DNA of 7,746 bases from an uncultured Eubacteriales bacterium (GTDB lineage: Bacteria > Bacillota > Clostridia > Oscillospirales > Acutalibacteraceae): assembly GCA_900317215.1 (NCBI GenBank), contig ONFW01000109.1, forward strand, positions 1 to 7,746. The letters run 5' to 3'. A model generated the notes under the pieces. That model ran no database searches and was not told where the DNA came from. It saw nothing but the letters and a program-made list of their open reading frames with translations. A program made the translations under genes and the position numbers. Positions 5,161 to 7,746 of the stretch are shown here, piece after piece (the first letter of the stretch is position 1; the number at the start of each line of letters is the position of its first letter).

Positions 5161-5181
5161 ATAAGAAAAAGGAGAGCTGTT

Positions 5182-6033
5182 ATGGAAACAAGAAGAATAG
5201 ACGCCGCAGAGATAACCGCTGCGGTAAAGAAGCTGTTCATGGATATGAACTATAACATAGGCTGCGATATACTTGATGCTCTCAAGTCAGCCAAAGAAAA
5301 TGAAATCTCAGAAACAGGCAGGAATGTGCTTGATCAGATAATCGAGAATCACAGAATAGCGTCCTCCGAGGAGGTGCCTATCTGTCAGGATACAGGCATG
5401 GCGGTACTCTTTGCCGAATACGGCGACCATGTCGTCATTGAAAACGGCAGCTTTGAGGAGGCTGTTCAGGAGGGTGTAAGACGAGCCTATACAGACGGTT
5501 ATCTGCGAAAGTCGGTGGTTACCGATCCTGTTTTCGACAGGATCAACACCAAAGACAACACCCCTGCAATAATCTATACCGACATAGTGAAGGGCAACAG
5601 GATAAAGCTCATCGCAGGCTGCAAGGGCTTCGGAAGCGAAAACATGTCCGCAATAAAAATGCTCACACCCTCAGCAGGTCTGGAGGGCGTGAAGAAATTC
5701 ATTATGGACACCGTTATCCATGCCGGCCCCAACCCGTGTCCGCCTATCGTTGTCGGCGCAGGAATAGGCGGCACCTTTGAAAAGGCTGCGATGCTCGCAA
5801 AGAAAGCCACACTCAGACCGATAGATACCCGTAACACCGACGAAAGATATGCGGCCCTTGAGGATGAGCTGCTTGAAATGATTAACAGAACAGGCTTTGG
5901 CCCTGCAGGTCTTGGAGGAAGCACGACCGCCCTCGGCGTGAATATAGAGACCTTCCCGACACATATCGCAGGAATGCCCGTTGCGGTGAATATCTGCTGT
6001 CATGCCGCAAGACATAAGGAAACAGAGATCTGA
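5182..6033 (+). CDS. Class I fumarate hydratase, alpha subunit (Fe-S hydro-lyase)
   Basis: Alpha (N-terminal domain) subunit of a two-part, oxygen-sensitive 4Fe-4S hydro-lyase that interconverts fumarate and L-malate. The 283-residue length fits the family. PICQDTG (66-72) with Cys68, NPCPP (184-188) with Cys186, and NICCHAARH (270-278), probably Cys273, are the expected cluster ligands. GCKGFGSENMSA (146-157), GAGIGGTFEKAA (192-203) and GPAGLGGSTTALGV (240-253) are family signatures. GGAG lies 7 bases before the ATG. The beta subunit begins 13 bases after its stop. The same family includes L(+)-tartrate dehydratase alpha (TtdA), which these motifs alone do not exclude. Fumarase is favoured because no tartrate transport or regulator gene is nearby. 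Confidence 0.92.
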   Translation: METRRIDAAEITAAVKKLFMDMNYNIGCDILDALKSAKENEISETGRNVLDQIIENHRIASSEEVPICQDTGMAVLFAEYGDHVVIENGSFEEAVQEGVRRAYTDGYLRKSVVTDPVFDRINTKDNTPAIIYTDIVKGNRIKLIAGCKGFGSENMSAIKMLTPSAGLEGVKKFIMDTVIHAGPNPCPPIVVGAGIGGTFEKAAMLAKKATLRPIDTRNTDERYAALEDELLEMINRTGFGPAGLGGSTTALGVNIETFPTHIAGMPVAVNICCHAARHKETEI

Positions 6034-6046
6034 GGAGGGAAAGAAA

Positions 6047-6592
6047 ATGAGCATAAAAAGAATAACTCTTCCGCTCACCGATGAGGTGATAAAGGAGCTG
6101 CGTGCAGGCGACAGTGTGCTTATCTCAGGCTCAGTGATAACAGGACGTGACGCAGCGCACAAGCGTCTTTATGAGCTTATTGAGAAGGGCGAGCCCCTGC
6201 CTGTGGATATCAGCGGCGAGGTGATCTATTATGTCGGGCCTGCTCCCGCCAAACCGGGACATGCCGTAGGCCCAGCAGGTCCTACATCAAGCTACAGAAT
6301 GGATAAATACACCCCTGTTCTTCTGGACAGAGGACTTAAGGGCATGATCGGAAAGGGCGCAAGGAACGCTGAGGTAGTCGCATCAATGATAAAAAACGGT
6401 GCTGTGTACTTTGCCGCTATCGGCGGAGCTGCGGCGCTCATTTCAAGGAGCATAAAAAGCTCGGAAATACTTGCTTATGAGGATCTCGGCACAGAGGCGA
6501 TATACCGCTTCACGGTAGAGGACTTTCCTGCCGTTGTGGCTATAGACAGCTACGGAAACAGCGTACTTGTCACAGAGCCTGTCAACTCCTGA
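6047..6592 (+). CDS. Class I fumarate hydratase, beta subunit
   Basis: Partner subunit of the alpha protein just upstream, corresponding to the C-terminal domain of single-chain class I fumarases. The 181-residue length is normal. Family motifs: SGSVITGRDAAHKRL (27-41), YVGPAPAKPGHAVGPAGPTS (62-81), MIGKGARN (100-107), AAIGGAAAL (123-131) and the terminal FPAVVAIDSYGNS segment (160-172). The start at 6047 is chosen because AGGAGG (6033-6038) precedes it by 8 bases, and that site overlaps the alpha stop codon, pointing to coupled translation. An upstream in-frame ATG at 6002 lies inside the alpha gene and lacks such a site. As for alpha, tartrate dehydratase beta (TtdB) is the main alternative. 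Confidence 0.93.
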   Translation: MSIKRITLPLTDEVIKELRAGDSVLISGSVITGRDAAHKRLYELIEKGEPLPVDISGEVIYYVGPAPAKPGHAVGPAGPTSSYRMDKYTPVLLDRGLKGMIGKGARNAEVVASMIKNGAVYFAAIGGAAALISRSIKSSEILAYEDLGTEAIYRFTVEDFPAVVAIDSYGNSVLVTEPVNS

Positions 6593-6604
6593 CGGAGGAT
6601 AGAA

Positions 6605-7746
6605 ATGGAACCGGACAAGAATCAGAGCAGTCCTTTTTATAAAGACACTGACGAAACAAGCGGCAAAGGATACGACCCCTGCACCGATTTGTTCAGCGAT
6701 GCACCGTACGATATCGGCACAGATATGCCGGTACAGCCGAGGCTCCCGAAGCCCCATGTCAGAGTAAGCACAAAAAAAGAGCTGCGAAAGCTCATCATAC
6801 CGTTTATTATTGCGTTTTTTCTCGTACTTCCGTTTACTGTGGTACTGACCTTCTATATCAAATTTCCTGTTTTTTCAATACTCATACCGGAATACTATCT
6901 TCTCATAGCGCTGTACAGCCTGTCGTGGATCGCCGTAATAGTGGGCGGTATCAGCTTTGTCAGGGCAAATTCAAGGATATCTTTATCGGGCTTTACAGGA
7001 GTCAGAACCGCGCTTTTGCCTTTTTATCTTACATCTTCGGGACTTTGCATCGCCTCGCTCATAGTTCCCGAAAGCACAGGGATCCTGCTCAAGCTTGTGT
7101 GCATAGCCCTGCTTGCAGGAACGGCAGTCCTTATCTTCATCACGGCAAGAAAAAAAGGGAACAGAACCGAAAAGAAGCTCTTTATCATACCCATGACTGC
7201 AATGCTGCTGCTCAGCATCGGCTTCAACTGTGTCTCCAAGCTATTCATGACAGCGATAAACACCGACACCCGCTACATAGTGCTGACAATGAGAGACAGC
7301 TCGTCTCTTCCTGCAGGTGACGACAGACACCGGTTTGTCAGCACGGGCGAGCAGGATCCCGGCATCTGTTTCGTCAACGGCATAGTCGTTGGCAGCCGTG
7401 AGGATTATCTGTACTATTCCGACAAGACTGATGCTCCAGAGTCGACAAGGTTTTTAACGAAAAACCACGATGCCTTCGATGATGAGATAATAGCCGCCGA
7501 CAACATAATAGTAAACGCCCTGCATGATTTGGAAAACATTTACACTGAAGACTTCTTCGCAAATAATTATCTTGTGATACGCTCTGAATACTTTTACGAC
7601 CATATCGCCGACATAAACCTGACCGATATGCGCGCGAATTTAGATAGAATGTTCTACGAGCTCGACGTGGACTACACTGCATCAGAGGATGAATTCATCT
7701 CCGACGTGTGCTTATTCCTCATGGCTTTTCCAAAAAGCAGCGACCC
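6605..7746 (+). CDS. Unrecognised membrane protein, about five helices and a large C-terminal domain (runs off right edge)
   Basis: An open frame of 380 codons without a stop continues past the window end. GGAGG (6594-6598) lies 6 bases before the ATG, and the gene starts 12 bases after the fumarase beta stop, so it is probably co-transcribed. I do not recognise the family. Residues 1-60 are polar, acidic and proline-containing, with no signal peptide. Likely membrane helices lie at about 62-86, 95-118, 134-155, 160-181 and 192-217. Basic clusters (KKELRK 57-62, RANSR 120-124, ARKKGNRTEKK 181-191) put the N-terminus inside and residues after about 218 outside. That exported part (at least 160 residues) is acidic, rich in Asp and Tyr, and has no repeat, cysteine pair or catalytic motif I can name. 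Possible roles include sensing or envelope functions, but nothing in the sequence decides this. A link to fumarase function is not shown. Confidence 0.8.
   Translation, partial: MEPDKNQSSPFYKDTDETSGKGYDPCTDLFSDAPYDIGTDMPVQPRLPKPHVRVSTKKELRKLIIPFIIAFFLVLPFTVVLTFYIKFPVFSILIPEYYLLIALYSLSWIAVIVGGISFVRANSRISLSGFTGVRTALLPFYLTSSGLCIASLIVPESTGILLKLVCIALLAGTAVLIFITARKKGNRTEKKLFIIPMTAMLLLSIGFNCVSKLFMTAINTDTRYIVLTMRDSSSLPAGDDRHRFVSTGEQDPGICFVNGIVVGSREDYLYYSDKTDAPESTRFLTKNHDAFDDEIIAADNIIVNALHDLENIYTEDFFANNYLVIRSEYFYDHIADINLTDMRANLDRMFYELDVDYTASEDEFISDVCLFLMAFPKSSD

Noticed and set aside
6925..7320. Plus-strand and minus-strand reading frames inside the membrane protein gene
   Set aside because: They are shadows of the 6605-7746 frame, which has the ribosome site, operon spacing and coherent membrane topology.

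Overview
The window looks like a chromosomal segment from a moderate-GC anaerobic Firmicute, most likely a Ruminococcus-like member of the Oscillospiraceae/Clostridia. The grounds are strong AGGAGG-type ribosome sites, canonical sigma-A promoters, a short ProS3-type prolyl-tRNA synthetase, a two-subunit class I fumarase and many AGA/AGG and ATA codons. The genus is inferred; there is no rRNA or other taxonomic marker.

Left half, minus strand: an aromatic amino acid (shikimate pathway) block. In transcription order it holds aroE (shikimate dehydrogenase), aroK (shikimate kinase), a 313-base regulatory gap, aroF (DAHP synthase with an N-terminal regulatory domain), and the first 27 codons of a probable tyrA (prephenate dehydrogenase) running off the left edge. 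The gap before aroF is the highlight. It holds a consensus promoter, a 50-codon leader peptide with 11 Phe/Tyr/Trp in residues 8-22, a good ribosome site, a stem over the aromatic codons, a candidate antiterminator strand inside the leader coding sequence, and an intrinsic terminator just before the aroF ribosome site. Together these look like a classical ribosome-mediated attenuator sensing Phe/Tyr and controlling the first enzyme of the pathway. The probable tyrA has its own promoter and an unusual start region, with a stem-loop between the Shine-Dalgarno sequence and the start codon.

Right half, plus strand, divergent from aroE: acpP (acyl carrier protein) with its own promoter, a 128-base leader and a clear terminator; proS (prolyl-tRNA synthetase) with its own consensus promoter; a hairpin; then a tightly packed group of fumarase alpha, fumarase beta and an unrecognised membrane protein with about five helices, cut by the right edge.

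acpP and proS are housekeeping genes, and the fumarase pair serves central C4-dicarboxylate metabolism. I see no mobile element, CRISPR array, tRNA or rRNA. The candidate for a less-described system is the aroF leader.
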